DNA of 64,000 nt from RBG-13-51-36 sp046497565. Lineage in GTDB: Bacteria; Chloroflexota; Dehalococcoidia; GIF9; AB-539-J10. Below the pieces are notes generated by a model. The model worked only from the letters and a program-made list of their open reading frames with translations, was not told the origin of the DNA and ran no database searches. The stretch lies in contig JAWOFK010000073.1 in NCBI GenBank assembly GCA_046497565.1, positions 43,580-107,579 of the forward strand, read 5' to 3'. Positions 26,050-34,707 of this stretch are shown in pieces (position 1 is the first letter of the stretch; the number at the start of each line of letters is the position of its first letter). The position numbers and the translations under genes were made by a program.

Positions 26050-27357
26050 CTATAGTTCTGGCTTAACCACGTGCCTGTTCACCAGGTCCACCGTATCGCC
26101 GACATTTAGCTTCTTGAAGAGCAGGGCAAAACGTTCCTCAAGTGCTTTACCTATCTTTCCCAGAACATCTTCAGGCAGATTCCAGAGCTCCTTTTTGAAA
26201 TCGCCAAAGGCCTTCTTTCGGGTTTTGTAGATGAACTGCTCGTCGGTGTCCCCTTCACTTCTCTCGTTGCCATATTGCTCGTGTAGATGCCGGTTGATTT
26301 CATCTCTCAGTTCTCGGGGGAAATCAGGGCTGTCATAGATGATATTCTGAAAGCCGGTTGCCAGATGAATTTCAGCACAGTCCACCTTGGGGAACATGTC
26401 GAAAGCTTCTTCCGGGAGCGTGGAAGCGCCATGCTGGACCGCACCGGCCATGCCGTACTTTTCGCGCGCCATTGCAGACAGCTCTTGTAGCGCATTGAAG
26501 TCAATCTCCACCTGGGCAATGGAACCGTCGGGGAGTACGACTCCACCGTGAGTCGTCCCCGTCTGTACGCTGATTTTGGAAATTCCCTTGATGCCCGTAC
26601 CCAGCCGCGAGAGGTAGCCGGACATGAAAGCCTGCAGCTCTTCAACCGTGCTGTTCTCTTTACCTACTTCGCCAATTTCACCACCAATCGATATCGTTAC
26701 CCCCTCCGGTTCTATAGTCCGTATGAACTTCGTCATCTCGCCCGTCACCAGGCAGTTTTCCTCTTGCTGCTTCTCAAGGTCAGGCTTCTCTATATCGACA
26801 AGCGTCGAGGCATCGATATCAATATTGAAAAACATGGCGTCTATCGCTTCTCTTACCAGGCTCCTCACCGCTTCCATCTCCTCTCCCGGGTCTGACTGAT
26901 ACCGCCTGCGTCTGAATTGAAAATGGTCACCCTGTAGGAAGACCGGGCCATTGAACTCTTCCCTGAGTGCCGCGGCAAGCACGCAGGCTGCGTATTCGCC
27001 GGGCCTTTGCCCGGTATAACCTATCTCAGACCGGGCTATCTCAAAGATAAAAGCCCCAACAGAGTGCTGCATAGCCGCTCTAAATACGGCTCTAGCTACA
27101 TCATAGGTAATACCGCGGATATTTATTGCCGGCACGGTGATGCCGGAATACAGGTATTTTCCCCTTGCTTCATACAAGCCCTGAATGCTGGCGGGGAAAA
27201 TACCCTCTTTTGTCGCCGTCTCGGCAATCTGCCGCCATGCGCTTTCCCCGACACCATCTGCCCCAAAGACGGCATCCCTCACCAGATGGTCGATTTTCTC
27301 ACGAGCCAGCTTACCTGAGCTCGTTCTTCTTGCCCCTGACTTCCGGTTTGCATTCAT
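26050..27357 (-). CDS. Class II fructose-bisphosphate aldolase family protein
   Basis: A 435-residue zinc-dependent aldolase-like protein, longer than ordinary class II enzymes (about 285-360). The Zn ligand His is in FLQGDHFQ, the glycine loop in GGEIGEVGKEN, and TGTTHGG carries a second His and the phosphate site. C-terminal residues from about 345 form an extra helical extension. It would split fructose 1,6-bisphosphate (or a related ketose bisphosphate) into triose phosphates, fitting its place immediately downstream of the phosphofructokinase gene (14 bases apart). A TTG three bases upstream is an alternative start; GGAGGGAG precedes both. Confidence 0.85.
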   Translation of the reverse strand: MNANRKSGARRTSSGKLAREKIDHLVRDAVFGADGVGESAWRQIAETATKEGIFPASIQGLYEARGKYLYSGITVPAINIRGITYDVARAVFRAAMQHSVGAFIFEIARSEIGYTGQRPGEYAACVLAAALREEFNGPVFLQGDHFQFRRRRYQSDPGEEMEAVRSLVREAIDAMFFNIDIDASTLVDIEKPDLEKQQEENCLVTGEMTKFIRTIEPEGVTISIGGEIGEVGKENSTVEELQAFMSGYLSRLGTGIKGISKISVQTGTTHGGVVLPDGSIAQVEIDFNALQELSAMAREKYGMAGAVQHGASTLPEEAFDMFPKVDCAEIHLATGFQNIIYDSPDFPRELRDEINRHLHEQYGNERSEGDTDEQFIYKTRKKAFGDFKKELWNLPEDVLGKIGKALEERFALLFKKLNVGDTVDLVNRHVVKPEL

Positions 27358-27371
27358 CAATCTCCCTCCTT

Positions 27372-28481
27372 TCAGGTCGAGCGCGACTCAGTGAGAATAG
27401 TCCGGCGCCCGTTGTACCTTTCAACGTCGTATAGTCTGCTGACATCGACTTGCTTTAGCCTGCCGATAACCTTGTCCAGCGGGCAGGCTGTGACCCGTCC
27501 CTCCCTATAGCAGACCATTTTGCCAAATTCTCCGGCATGGACCAGGTCAACCGCAGCAATCCCGAAGTACCTGCCCATTCGGCGGTCATAAGCGCAAGGC
27601 GCACCACCGCGCTGGAGGTGGCTCAGCACAACACAGCGTGTCTCCAGACCGGTGCCATCCTCTATGCCGTGCGCCAGAAAATCGCCGATGCCGCCCAGCA
27701 CTTTGTGACCGAAGGCATCCAGACGCACTTCCCGGGTAAACTCGGTATAGCCTGCAGGTTTAGCGCCCTCAGAAACCAGAACAACATCGTACCTGGTCCC
27801 AGCCTGCCGACCTTCCAGGACGAGTTCGTTCACCTTATTAATAGAGAAGTCATGCTCGGGGATGAGAATGATGTAGGCTCCGCTGGACTCCCCGCCTTCC
27901 AGAGCAAGCCAGCCGGCATGTCTTCCCATTGTCTCCACCACGAATATCCTCTTATGAGATCCGGCAGTTGTCCTCAAGCGGTCGACTTCCTGGGTGATGA
28001 CCTCTAACGCCGTTTCAAAGCCAAGAGTATACTCGGTTTCGCAGAGGTCCTTGTCAATCGTTTTGGGGATGCCGATAACGTTTATCCCTTCTTCAGCCAG
28101 CCTGTGCGCGACCCCCAGAGTATCGTCGCCACCTATAGCTATCAGGGCGTCAAGGCCCAGCTTGTCGATATTATTTATCACCAGTTTTGAACGGTCACTC
28201 TCTCGTTCATAAGGGTTTGTTCGCGATGTGCCAAGCATGGTGCCGCCATATCTGTCCCAGGTTCTCACCACCGCCGGGTCCAGTGACACCAGGTATTCCC
28301 GGGAAGGCTCAGGCTGCGCCAGTCCCTCCCAGCCATCCCTGATCCCCACGACTTCATAGCGGATACCTCTCTCTTTGTGTACCCGCTCATCCATCGCTGT
28401 TTTCACCACCCACTTGATGGCCGGATTTATGCCGGCACAATCGCCGCCGCCGCTGAGAATACCTATTCTGCTCTTTTGCAC
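27372..28481 (-). CDS. 6-phosphofructokinase, PPi-dependent type by signature
   Basis: A 369-residue phosphofructokinase phosphorylating fructose 6-phosphate. The glycine loop GGGDCAGINPAI (11-22), the IGGDDTLG motif with Asp120, and GIPKTIDKD with Lys140 are present. The Asp after GGD and the Lys before TID are the residues that mark pyrophosphate-dependent enzymes, while ATP-dependent enzymes have Gly at both. I infer PPi use, which makes the step reversible and saves ATP. MGRHAGWLAL is the substrate loop. GTG start; AGGAGGGG lies upstream with a long spacer. It forms an operon with the aldolase gene. Confidence 0.9.
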   Translation of the reverse strand: MQKSRIGILSGGGDCAGINPAIKWVVKTAMDERVHKERGIRYEVVGIRDGWEGLAQPEPSREYLVSLDPAVVRTWDRYGGTMLGTSRTNPYERESDRSKLVINNIDKLGLDALIAIGGDDTLGVAHRLAEEGINVIGIPKTIDKDLCETEYTLGFETALEVITQEVDRLRTTAGSHKRIFVVETMGRHAGWLALEGGESSGAYIILIPEHDFSINKVNELVLEGRQAGTRYDVVLVSEGAKPAGYTEFTREVRLDAFGHKVLGGIGDFLAHGIEDGTGLETRCVVLSHLQRGGAPCAYDRRMGRYFGIAAVDLVHAGEFGKMVCYREGRVTACPLDKVIGRLKQVDVSRLYDVERYNGRRTILTESRST

Positions 28482-28762
28482 TAGCAGTTGACACCCCTCC
28501 TTAATATCCGCCTGACCTGCACCGGGTTACACTGGCTGCCATTTTGCCTCTCTCGCCTCAGTAGCGCTAGACGCCAGGCAAGCATGCTATGCAGCCGATT
28601 TCAATTTTATCCCTTTCTCCATTCTTTTATCAACAACTTCTTCTCCAAAGTGAACGTCTCTCTCCTGCTTGGCGGCTCACGCCCCGAACGACCGGTTTCC
28701 CTGCGCAACAGCCATCTGGTGCAACTCATTGGCAGCCCGGTAGCCTATCTGGTATCCATGGC

Positions 28763-30154
28763 CTACCACCACTCAATAATGGAGCCCCTTCTCTTCAGTG
28801 CGATCCCTTCCGCCGTCTCCAGTCCTCTTACCCAATCGCCTAACCCGCAGGCATGATGGATGATCAGCGGAATGCTACGCCTGGGAAGAATATCCCGATT
28901 CAGACCGTAAGCGAATATTATGCTAACTGTCTCGCGCTCGGTCTCCGCGGAATCCCAGGGGGTAGGGTATATGAAGCCATGACTTGCCCCGTCGCCGGTT
29001 GCATAGAACCAGTTGTCCGGGAACTCTTCTTTCAGCTGCCTCATCAGCCTGATGGCAGCCAGGTTTGTATCGACGGCATAGCCCTTATTCAGATTCCTCA
29101 AGATAGAGTCGGCGAAGGATTCAAAGCCTACCGCTGACATAAGGATATGTGCTTTCATAGCCCTGGCCAACTCCAGAACAACCCGAAGTTTCTCTTCGCC
29201 CATTATCAGCCAGTCAGCCCGGCTGACCAGGTCTATCCGAGCAATCCTGATCCCCTGCTGTCTAATAGCTGACAGCAAATCAGGCAGAGTGGCCAGTGAT
29301 GCCTCATTTATCAACTCGAAGGGGATTTTTCTTCCCTCCGCATCGTCGGGCAAATTGATTATCTGGGCCAGCACATTATCAAGTGGCAGCTTACCGCCAA
29401 ACCCCTTATCCCGGGCTACATCACAGAAGCTACAACCCCGCAGGCCGAGGGATATCCGGCCTCTCTTGTCGAAGGGCGCGTCTTTCAAGTTAGTTGGATA
29501 ATCAACGCTGACCCTCACCATCCTGGCAGCATAAGGACACCCAATCTGTTGTACCACCTGAGCACTGGTTACAGACACCGGCTCCAGTCCCGATGGGCCC
29601 GGCCGGTACAGATTCCCCCAGTTTACCTTCCTCAGAAAATCCCCATTCCACCTGTCCCGCTCATTGATCCGGCATTCGCCATTCTGAGTGCAAAGCGCCC
29701 CCGCGATGTTCTCAGGCACCTCTTTACCCTGAGAATCGATAAAGGGGATTAGCTGCTCAGCAGGTCCCTGGAGAGCAAGACTGAAGCTATCCCTTACCCC
29801 GGGAAACCGGTGAGGATGTCGTGCCCAACCTGTTTCTCCTGCATAGTCGACGTCGGCCTGAGGGCCACCCAGAATCGTTATAGCCCCTTCCGCCTTCAGC
29901 TCCCCGGCCAGCTCCCAGAGCTCAGGACGGCCTCCCAGGCTGCTGAAGCCAATAATCGGTCTTTCGCTGCCAAAGAGCTCAATTACATTCTTCTTAACGG
30001 TGTCCTTATCAAAATCATGACCTACTGCTACCACCACACACTCATAGTCGGTATTGTCCTCGATAATGGTAGCTGCCATCTGCGGACCCAACAAGCCATA
30101 GCCTTCCTCAATATCAGCGCAGTTGGCCAGGATAACCATTATCTTCTTACTCAT
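28763..30154 (-). CDS. Radical-SAM-like protein with incomplete cluster motif
   Basis: A 463-residue protein with an N-terminal Rossmann-like domain (IMVILANCADIEEGYGLLGPQMAA, IGFSSLGG) resembling cobalamin-binding domains and a central radical SAM-like barrel. The cluster region reads ISLGLRGCSFCDVARDKGF: only the last two Cys of CX3CX2C remain and the first is Gly. An upstream Cys (IGCPYAA) could complete a cluster in an unusual spacing. C-terminal text such as GYAVDTNLAAIRLMRQL and YPTPWDSAETE resembles B12 radical SAM enzymes. There is no clear operon partner. Function unknown; loss of the Cys may mean altered chemistry. Confidence 0.65.
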   Translation of the reverse strand: MSKKIMVILANCADIEEGYGLLGPQMAATIIEDNTDYECVVVAVGHDFDKDTVKKNVIELFGSERPIIGFSSLGGRPELWELAGELKAEGAITILGGPQADVDYAGETGWARHPHRFPGVRDSFSLALQGPAEQLIPFIDSQGKEVPENIAGALCTQNGECRINERDRWNGDFLRKVNWGNLYRPGPSGLEPVSVTSAQVVQQIGCPYAARMVRVSVDYPTNLKDAPFDKRGRISLGLRGCSFCDVARDKGFGGKLPLDNVLAQIINLPDDAEGRKIPFELINEASLATLPDLLSAIRQQGIRIARIDLVSRADWLIMGEEKLRVVLELARAMKAHILMSAVGFESFADSILRNLNKGYAVDTNLAAIRLMRQLKEEFPDNWFYATGDGASHGFIYPTPWDSAETERETVSIIFAYGLNRDILPRRSIPLIIHHACGLGDWVRGLETAEGIALKRRGSIIEWW

Positions 30155-30278
30155 TGGCCCCTATTACATGATAAGCCGGACGTCCCATATAGTACCTGTC
30201 AGGCACCGGCTATATCAAGGAAAGGTCTCAGTAATTTGTCGCCCTCCCGCTCTATTGCTCTCTCGCTCCGGATGCCCG

Positions 30279-31247
30279 CTATGACAAAGGAATCGGGAAA
30301 AACCTGTTGAACAGGGAGATGAATGCCGGGATGGAGAATATGGACGCTATAAAACTGGCAAGGACAAACTGGCTGCCTATCTTCCGATTCCCTCCGCATC
30401 GCTCAACCAGGATAGGTATTGCTGTAATGGGGGGTACAGCAGCCTGAAGTATTACAATAAGGGCGATACCAAAATCAGGGCGGAGCCAGAGTAATAGGGC
30501 GAGAAAGACCAGGGGAAATACGATATTCTTCATCACGACGAACTTGACAACTTCCACGGTGTACCACCTCTTCTCATTGTCTGCTTTGTACATGAAATCG
30601 TTATAAATGTTCCCGCCAAGTATCAGCATAAAGAGCGGCGTGGCAATGGCTCCGACCATGGTCACAATAGTGACAAAGAAATCAGGTACGTAGTCCCTGG
30701 CAGAGACAAGGCCGATGACCAGGCCTGCGATGGTAGCCACCAGCACGGGATTCACGATTCTGCGCCAGCTTAGCTTTTCCTTCTGAATGCCTCCACTGAA
30801 GAACAAGCTATATGTGCTGAACACCATCGAAGGATAGAATATCATGAACAGAAAAAGCGGCACCAGATAGGCATTACCCTGACCGAAAATGCCCGCGAGA
30901 ATCAATATGGGGAAGAAAAGCCCGTTCTGATACAAGAGGCTGATGGTGAATTCGCCGCGTATCTCCTTTCTCACCAGGAAGGATGCCGATAGCGAAAGTG
31001 CCAGTGCCACGATGGTAAAACCCAGCCACCACAGCGGCATATGCCACCAGTCCGGATACTCCTGCGGTGAGAAATTCGATATCAGATTGCCGAGCACAAG
31101 CAAAGGCAAGGATATATCAATGGCCAGTGACGACAGAAAAGCTAGCGTGTCGGACGGCACTCGTTTTCTACCGATAATCCAGAAGCCCAGTACACCTATG
31201 CCCAGGAGTGCGAATACCGCCTGTAAGGTAACCAGAAAGATGTCCAT
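30279..31247 (-). CDS. AEC family transporter (auxin efflux carrier fold)
   Basis: A 322-residue integral membrane protein with about ten hydrophobic spans arranged as two halves: N-terminal VTLQAVFALLGIGVLGFWIIG, LAIDISLPLLVLGNLISNF, and a second set beginning IVNPVLVATIAGLVIGL. LPLLVLGNL and IATPLFMLILGG resemble the broken-helix crossing motifs of the BART superfamily. Transporters of this family export or import small carboxylates such as malate; the substrate here is unknown. It stands alone, separated by about 125 bases from the radical-SAM-like gene. Confidence 0.85.
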   Translation of the reverse strand: MDIFLVTLQAVFALLGIGVLGFWIIGRKRVPSDTLAFLSSLAIDISLPLLVLGNLISNFSPQEYPDWWHMPLWWLGFTIVALALSLSASFLVRKEIRGEFTISLLYQNGLFFPILILAGIFGQGNAYLVPLFLFMIFYPSMVFSTYSLFFSGGIQKEKLSWRRIVNPVLVATIAGLVIGLVSARDYVPDFFVTIVTMVGAIATPLFMLILGGNIYNDFMYKADNEKRWYTVEVVKFVVMKNIVFPLVFLALLLWLRPDFGIALIVILQAAVPPITAIPILVERCGGNRKIGSQFVLASFIASIFSIPAFISLFNRFFPIPLS

Positions 31248-31476
31248 ATCTTTCCCATTCTATATGTCACGCAGGGCGTTGACAAGCTCCAATGGCAGCC
31301 TTCGCCCTGCTTCATTTTTCCCATAATGCTTCGACATAGGCAGCGGTTACGGCGCCAAAGACACCGGGGATAACTTGTGTGATTGTCTGCAAAGTCGTAC
31401 AATATTCACCGGGCCATCTAATGTAGTTGCCCGATTTACTGGGCGCGCTCACAACGGGCAAGTTTATGTACAGATT

Positions 31477-31499
31477 ACCCCTCTTAAGATAAGAGGGGT
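31477..31499. repeat. Short palindrome, 10-bp arms
   Basis: ACCCCTCTTA and TAAGAGGGGT are exact reverse complements around the loop AGA. The next palindrome 40 bases downstream has a related core (CCCCTTA-type arms), so both may be copies of a small palindromic repeat element. Confidence 0.7.
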
Positions 31500-31536
31500 C
31501 AGGGGCGTTATGAATAAGGAGATAACCCCCCTTATT

Positions 31537-31557
31537 CCCCCCTTATTTTAAGGGGGG
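31537..31557. repeat. Short palindrome, 9-bp arms
   Basis: CCCCCCTTA and TAAGGGGGG flank TTT. The sequence is close to the palindrome at 31477-31499 and to a shorter CCCCCCTTATT stretch just before it. It could also serve as a bidirectional terminator, although no T run follows. Confidence 0.65.
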
Positions 31558-31660
31558 GATGTTGGAGGTGAAAATCCCGACGTGTCGGGACAAAATAGCC
31601 AAAATGGAACGGGAAAATCAAAACCAAACAGCCTGAATAAGAAAAGGAGGTAATTGAGCA

Positions 31661-32146
31661 ATGTCTGTCGCTTTTTCTGCCAGCGAACTAATCAACATAG
31701 CTATTGGCACTGAGAGAAGGGGGCTCGCCTTCTACGACGTCCTCACAAACTCGACCGATAGTGCTGAAGCTCGTAGCATCTTCCGGTATCTTGCCGATAT
31801 GGAAAGAGAGCATATTCAGACCTTCCAGAACATGTTAACCGAAGCAGACAAATACGAAATCACAGAGGCCTGTACCGAGGAATACGCTGCCTATCTTCGG
31901 GCACTGATTGACAGTGCTGTCTTCAGCGATGACCTGGTCACCAGCGAAATGGCGACCGAGGCGGAGAGTGATATCAAGGCTCTGGAACTGGGCATAGGCG
32001 CCGAGAAGGATTCCATACTGTTCTACTACACCATGAAAGAGATAATGCCTCAGCGAGCACAGTCAACGGTGGACAATATCATAGCTGAGGAGAAATCGCA
32101 CGTCAGGCAGCTCTCCGAGTTGAAGCGGAAACTGACTGTCTCCTGA
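31661..32146 (+). CDS. Ferritin-like/rubrerythrin-type diiron protein
   Basis: A 161-residue four-helix-bundle protein. Metal ligands fit the rubrerythrin diiron pattern: a Glu in TERRGLAFY (helix 1), EREHIQTF (ExxH, helix 2), EKDSILFYY (helix 3), and EEKSHVRQL (ExxH, helix 4). It lacks a rubredoxin domain, so it is an erythrin-like protein. The likely role is peroxide reduction or iron handling in an anaerobe. GGAGG precedes the ATG. A Cys-rich microprotein gene follows 123 bases downstream on the same strand. Confidence 0.87.
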   Translation: MSVAFSASELINIAIGTERRGLAFYDVLTNSTDSAEARSIFRYLADMEREHIQTFQNMLTEADKYEITEACTEEYAAYLRALIDSAVFSDDLVTSEMATEAESDIKALELGIGAEKDSILFYYTMKEIMPQRAQSTVDNIIAEEKSHVRQLSELKRKLTVS

Positions 32147-32269
32147 TGCTGCGGCGGCAACGAGGGCAGCACAAGCATATGGGTAATGCAGCTCAGCTAG
32201 CTCTCAACGGGAATCCGGAGAAGCCAGGCTGTTACGACAGGACTCTGACCCGATGTGCAGGGAGGGACC

Positions 32270-32413
32270 ATGTCAATACTACGGGGAATCTTCACAAATA
32301 TGTCGGTTAAAATGCCTCTCCGCAGAAAGCTCTATCTGGTTCTGCGCAACAATGCCATAAAGATAGCCAGGAGACAGCGCTGCTGCGGGCATCCCGGCGA
32401 ACCCGGCTGCTGA
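32270..32413 (+). CDS. 47-residue basic microprotein with C-terminal Cys motif
   Basis: The frame runs from an ATG with GGGAGGGACC immediately upstream (strong ribosome site) to a TGA, coding 47 residues. The start is basic and hydrophobic (PLRRKLYLVLRNN), then AIKIARRQRCC and the C-terminus GHPGEPGC. Three Cys with the CCG/GEPGC arrangement suggest metal binding or a redox centre. I have an impression of similar tails in short uncharacterised proteins of anaerobes but cannot verify it. It lies between a rubrerythrin-like gene and the structured leader of rpoD. Confidence 0.6.
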   Translation: MSILRGIFTNMSVKMPLRRKLYLVLRNNAIKIARRQRCCGHPGEPGC

Positions 32414-32822
32414 CAGGCGGCAAAGTGACCCTCTCGTGAAGAGGTCACACCTCCTCCCGGCATGTTTCCGGCAGTTACGACGCGAGCCTGAGGGACCATC
32501 GATTCTCGATTGTGAATCCAGCAATCCCATGCCTGGCAGTGCCAGGATACGTAACAAGCACCCGTCTTGTTACCCACCTGGCCGGTAAGCCGTTATGGTC
32601 GGTTCCTCGTTTTGTATCGACCTAGACAAGCGCCTGTACGGAACCTCGTGTTCTTACCCAACAGAACTGACGTGTGCAATCTACTTCAAGCCGTGGCCAC
32701 TAGATTCTCGCGGGGAATTGTTACAACACCACTTTGCATTGCCAAGCGATACATCCTCCCCAACCAGAACTGGTGAAGGATTCAAGAGCTACGGGAAAGC
32801 TGGCCTGGTGAAGGAGTGAGTC
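32414..32822 (+). promoter_or_regulatory. Hairpin-rich leader upstream of rpoD
   Basis: These 409 bases contain no convincing gene but several exact inverted repeats: 32425-32448 (GTGAC/GTCAC plus CTCT/AGAG around CGTGA), 32532-32546 (CCTGGCA/TGCCAGG around G), and 32551-32573 (GTAACAAG/CTTGTTAC around seven bases). Together they could form a structured untranslated RNA controlling the sigma factor gene, or a chain of terminators after the microprotein. No known riboswitch class is recognised. Confidence 0.4.
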
Positions 32823-34454
32823 ATGGGCTCAGCTCTCTTTGTCAAACTGCGCACATTGTGGTACAGTTTAACTGGTTGGGAGGCGGTCCGGCAAGCAAGC
32901 CGAGTGGTGAATTCTCACCAACAAATCGACACAGCCATTCCTGGCAACAATTTCACCGGGTCTTCGTTAAAAAGGGAAAAGACAATGGTTAAAAGAGAAA
33001 ACATAAATCTGGATAGCGATGAGGCATTGGCTGAAAGCCTGCTCAGCGATAGAGCCGAAGCTGATGACGCCGGCGCGCCGGCCGAGGAAGTTGAAGAGAA
33101 AGAAGGAGTCGAAGAACTCTTTCCCGAGGAAGCCGAGGAGCGTAAGCCTCCGGCACCGTCAGCGGAATACGGGGTGAGCGACAGCTCAACTCGTATGTAT
33201 CTTCAGGAACTCGGCAGGGTGCCGCTGCTTACAGCTCACGAAGAGAAAGCACTATCCCGCAAGATAGAGCTGGGCAGGTACGTGGTAAGGTTTGAGGATA
33301 ACCACTTCGAGAAACACAATAGGTCTCCTTCATCCGTGGACATGGTCCTGCATATAATTTCCCAATTATCCAGGGCGTATCCCGTTGTTCAGATTGTCGC
33401 AGAGCGTACCGGTATCGAGCCGCACGATGTGGCAGAGACGATCAAAAACCCTGCGTTTCGCTCCGCCATCGACGATGTTTTGGAACCGTCGCTACTGGCT
33501 GCAACCGCTAAAGGGATAGGCAAAGGGACCCCGGCGGCTGAAGAAGCGATAGTGAATCTTTCCGTAAACAGCCAACTCTTACCCCAGCGGGTGCTGGAGA
33601 TACTGGCTAGAGAGAAGACTTCATGGCAAAAACTAAAGGCGCTGCGGACTAACGACAGGTTCCTGGCCGAACTCGATTCTCACAGCAGCGAGTTCAAAGC
33701 TTACTTTGCGAAGGTAAAGGCCGAAGCAGAGGCGGCAGAAACACACATCGTTGAAGCAAACCTGCGCCTGGTGGTCAGTATAGCCAAGAAGCATATCGGG
33801 CAAGGCATATCCCTGCTCGACCTTATCCAGGAGGGGAATAGTGGCCTCATCCGAGCAGTAGATAAGTTTCAGTACAGGAAAGGCTACAAGTTCAGTACCT
33901 ACGCCACCTGGTGGATCAGACAGAGTATTGCCCGGTCCATAGCCGACCACTCCCGTGCTATCCGCATTCCGGTACACATGGTAGAAACCATCAACAAGTT
34001 GTTGCGTACAACGCGACAGTTGATTCAAGAACTCGGACGTGAACCAAGTTACGAAGAAATTGGCAACCGCCTCAATATGCCCCCGGAAAAGGTAGAGGGG
34101 GTTATGGCCTTGTTGTCCCATGAGCCAATATCGCTGGACACGCCCATTGGCGAAGATGCTGATAGCCGGTTAGGCGACTTTGTTCAAGACCACGCCAGCT
34201 TAGCACCAACTGAAGCTACTTCACAGCAGCTACTCAAAGAACAAATAGATAAAGTGCTCGATGAACTTACCGAGCGCGAAAAAAAAGTGCTGCAACTTAG
34301 ATTCGGACTTAAAGACGGACATGCCCGCACCCTTGATGACGTGGGCAGAGAGTTCAATGTAACTCGAGAAAGAATACGACAGATTGAAGGCAAGGCTCTG
34401 CGCAAGTTACGTCATCCCGCCCGCAGTCGAAGGCTCAAAGACTATCTAGACTGA
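32823..34454 (+). CDS. rpoD: Primary sigma-70 factor
   Basis: A 543-residue sigma factor directing RNA polymerase to housekeeping promoters. Region 1.2 is STRMYLQELGRVPLLTAHEE, region 2 has LVVSIAKKHIGQGISLLDLIQEGN, FSTYATWWIRQSI and IRIPVHMVETINKL, and region 4 has LTEREKKVLQLRFGL with the helix-turn-helix TLDDVGREFNVTRERIRQIE. Region 1.1 is replaced by a poorly conserved acidic stretch. The ATG at 32823 has AAGGAGTGAGTC upstream; an ATG at 32985 starting MVKRENINLDSDE is an alternative and may be the conserved one. A terminator follows. Confidence 0.95.
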   Translation: MGSALFVKLRTLWYSLTGWEAVRQASRVVNSHQQIDTAIPGNNFTGSSLKREKTMVKRENINLDSDEALAESLLSDRAEADDAGAPAEEVEEKEGVEELFPEEAEERKPPAPSAEYGVSDSSTRMYLQELGRVPLLTAHEEKALSRKIELGRYVVRFEDNHFEKHNRSPSSVDMVLHIISQLSRAYPVVQIVAERTGIEPHDVAETIKNPAFRSAIDDVLEPSLLAATAKGIGKGTPAAEEAIVNLSVNSQLLPQRVLEILAREKTSWQKLKALRTNDRFLAELDSHSSEFKAYFAKVKAEAEAAETHIVEANLRLVVSIAKKHIGQGISLLDLIQEGNSGLIRAVDKFQYRKGYKFSTYATWWIRQSIARSIADHSRAIRIPVHMVETINKLLRTTRQLIQELGREPSYEEIGNRLNMPPEKVEGVMALLSHEPISLDTPIGEDADSRLGDFVQDHASLAPTEATSQQLLKEQIDKVLDELTEREKKVLQLRFGLKDGHARTLDDVGREFNVTRERIRQIEGKALRKLRHPARSRRLKDYLD

Positions 34455-34474
34455 CTTGCACATATGGCGTGTCA

Positions 34475-34511
34475 GGCATAGGTGCTCATCTTTTTGGGCA
34501 CTTGCCTTTTT
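34475..34511 (+). terminator. Intrinsic terminator after rpoD
   Basis: A stem formed by GGC + AGGTGCTC and GGGCACTT + GCC (some G-U pairs, one small bulge) is followed directly by TTTTT. It starts 21 bases after the rpoD stop codon. Confidence 0.65.
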
Positions 34512-34631
34512 GTCCATAACATAATAAGAGACTACAAGCAGCAAGAATAACCGGCTCCCAAATACTGTATACGGTGCCCAACCACACCACTCTTGAAAGG
34601 TTATTGCTTGTCCAGGGATATCATTCTTGCT

Positions 34632-34661
34632 TTGCCTCTTCTCTTGTACACCAATTATAAT
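34632..34661 (+). promoter_or_regulatory. Likely promoter of the PhoU-like gene
   Basis: TTGCCT (34632-34637) and TATAAT (34656-34661) are 18 bases apart, about 46 bases before the GTG start. The same -35 sequence occurs in the promoter predicted at 37014. Confidence 0.5.
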
Positions 34662-34707
34662 GGCTATGATCTCCTTACTACCACAATCGATGATGAGGTG
34701 AGTTATT

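Larger units (their letters stand above)
31248..31660. other. Intergenic region with two AT/GC palindromes
   Basis: This gap between divergent genes holds no convincing gene. Two hairpin-forming repeats lie at 31477-31499 and 31537-31557. The AAAAGGAGG ribosome site of the ferritin-like gene lies at about 31643-31651. Confidence 0.6.
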
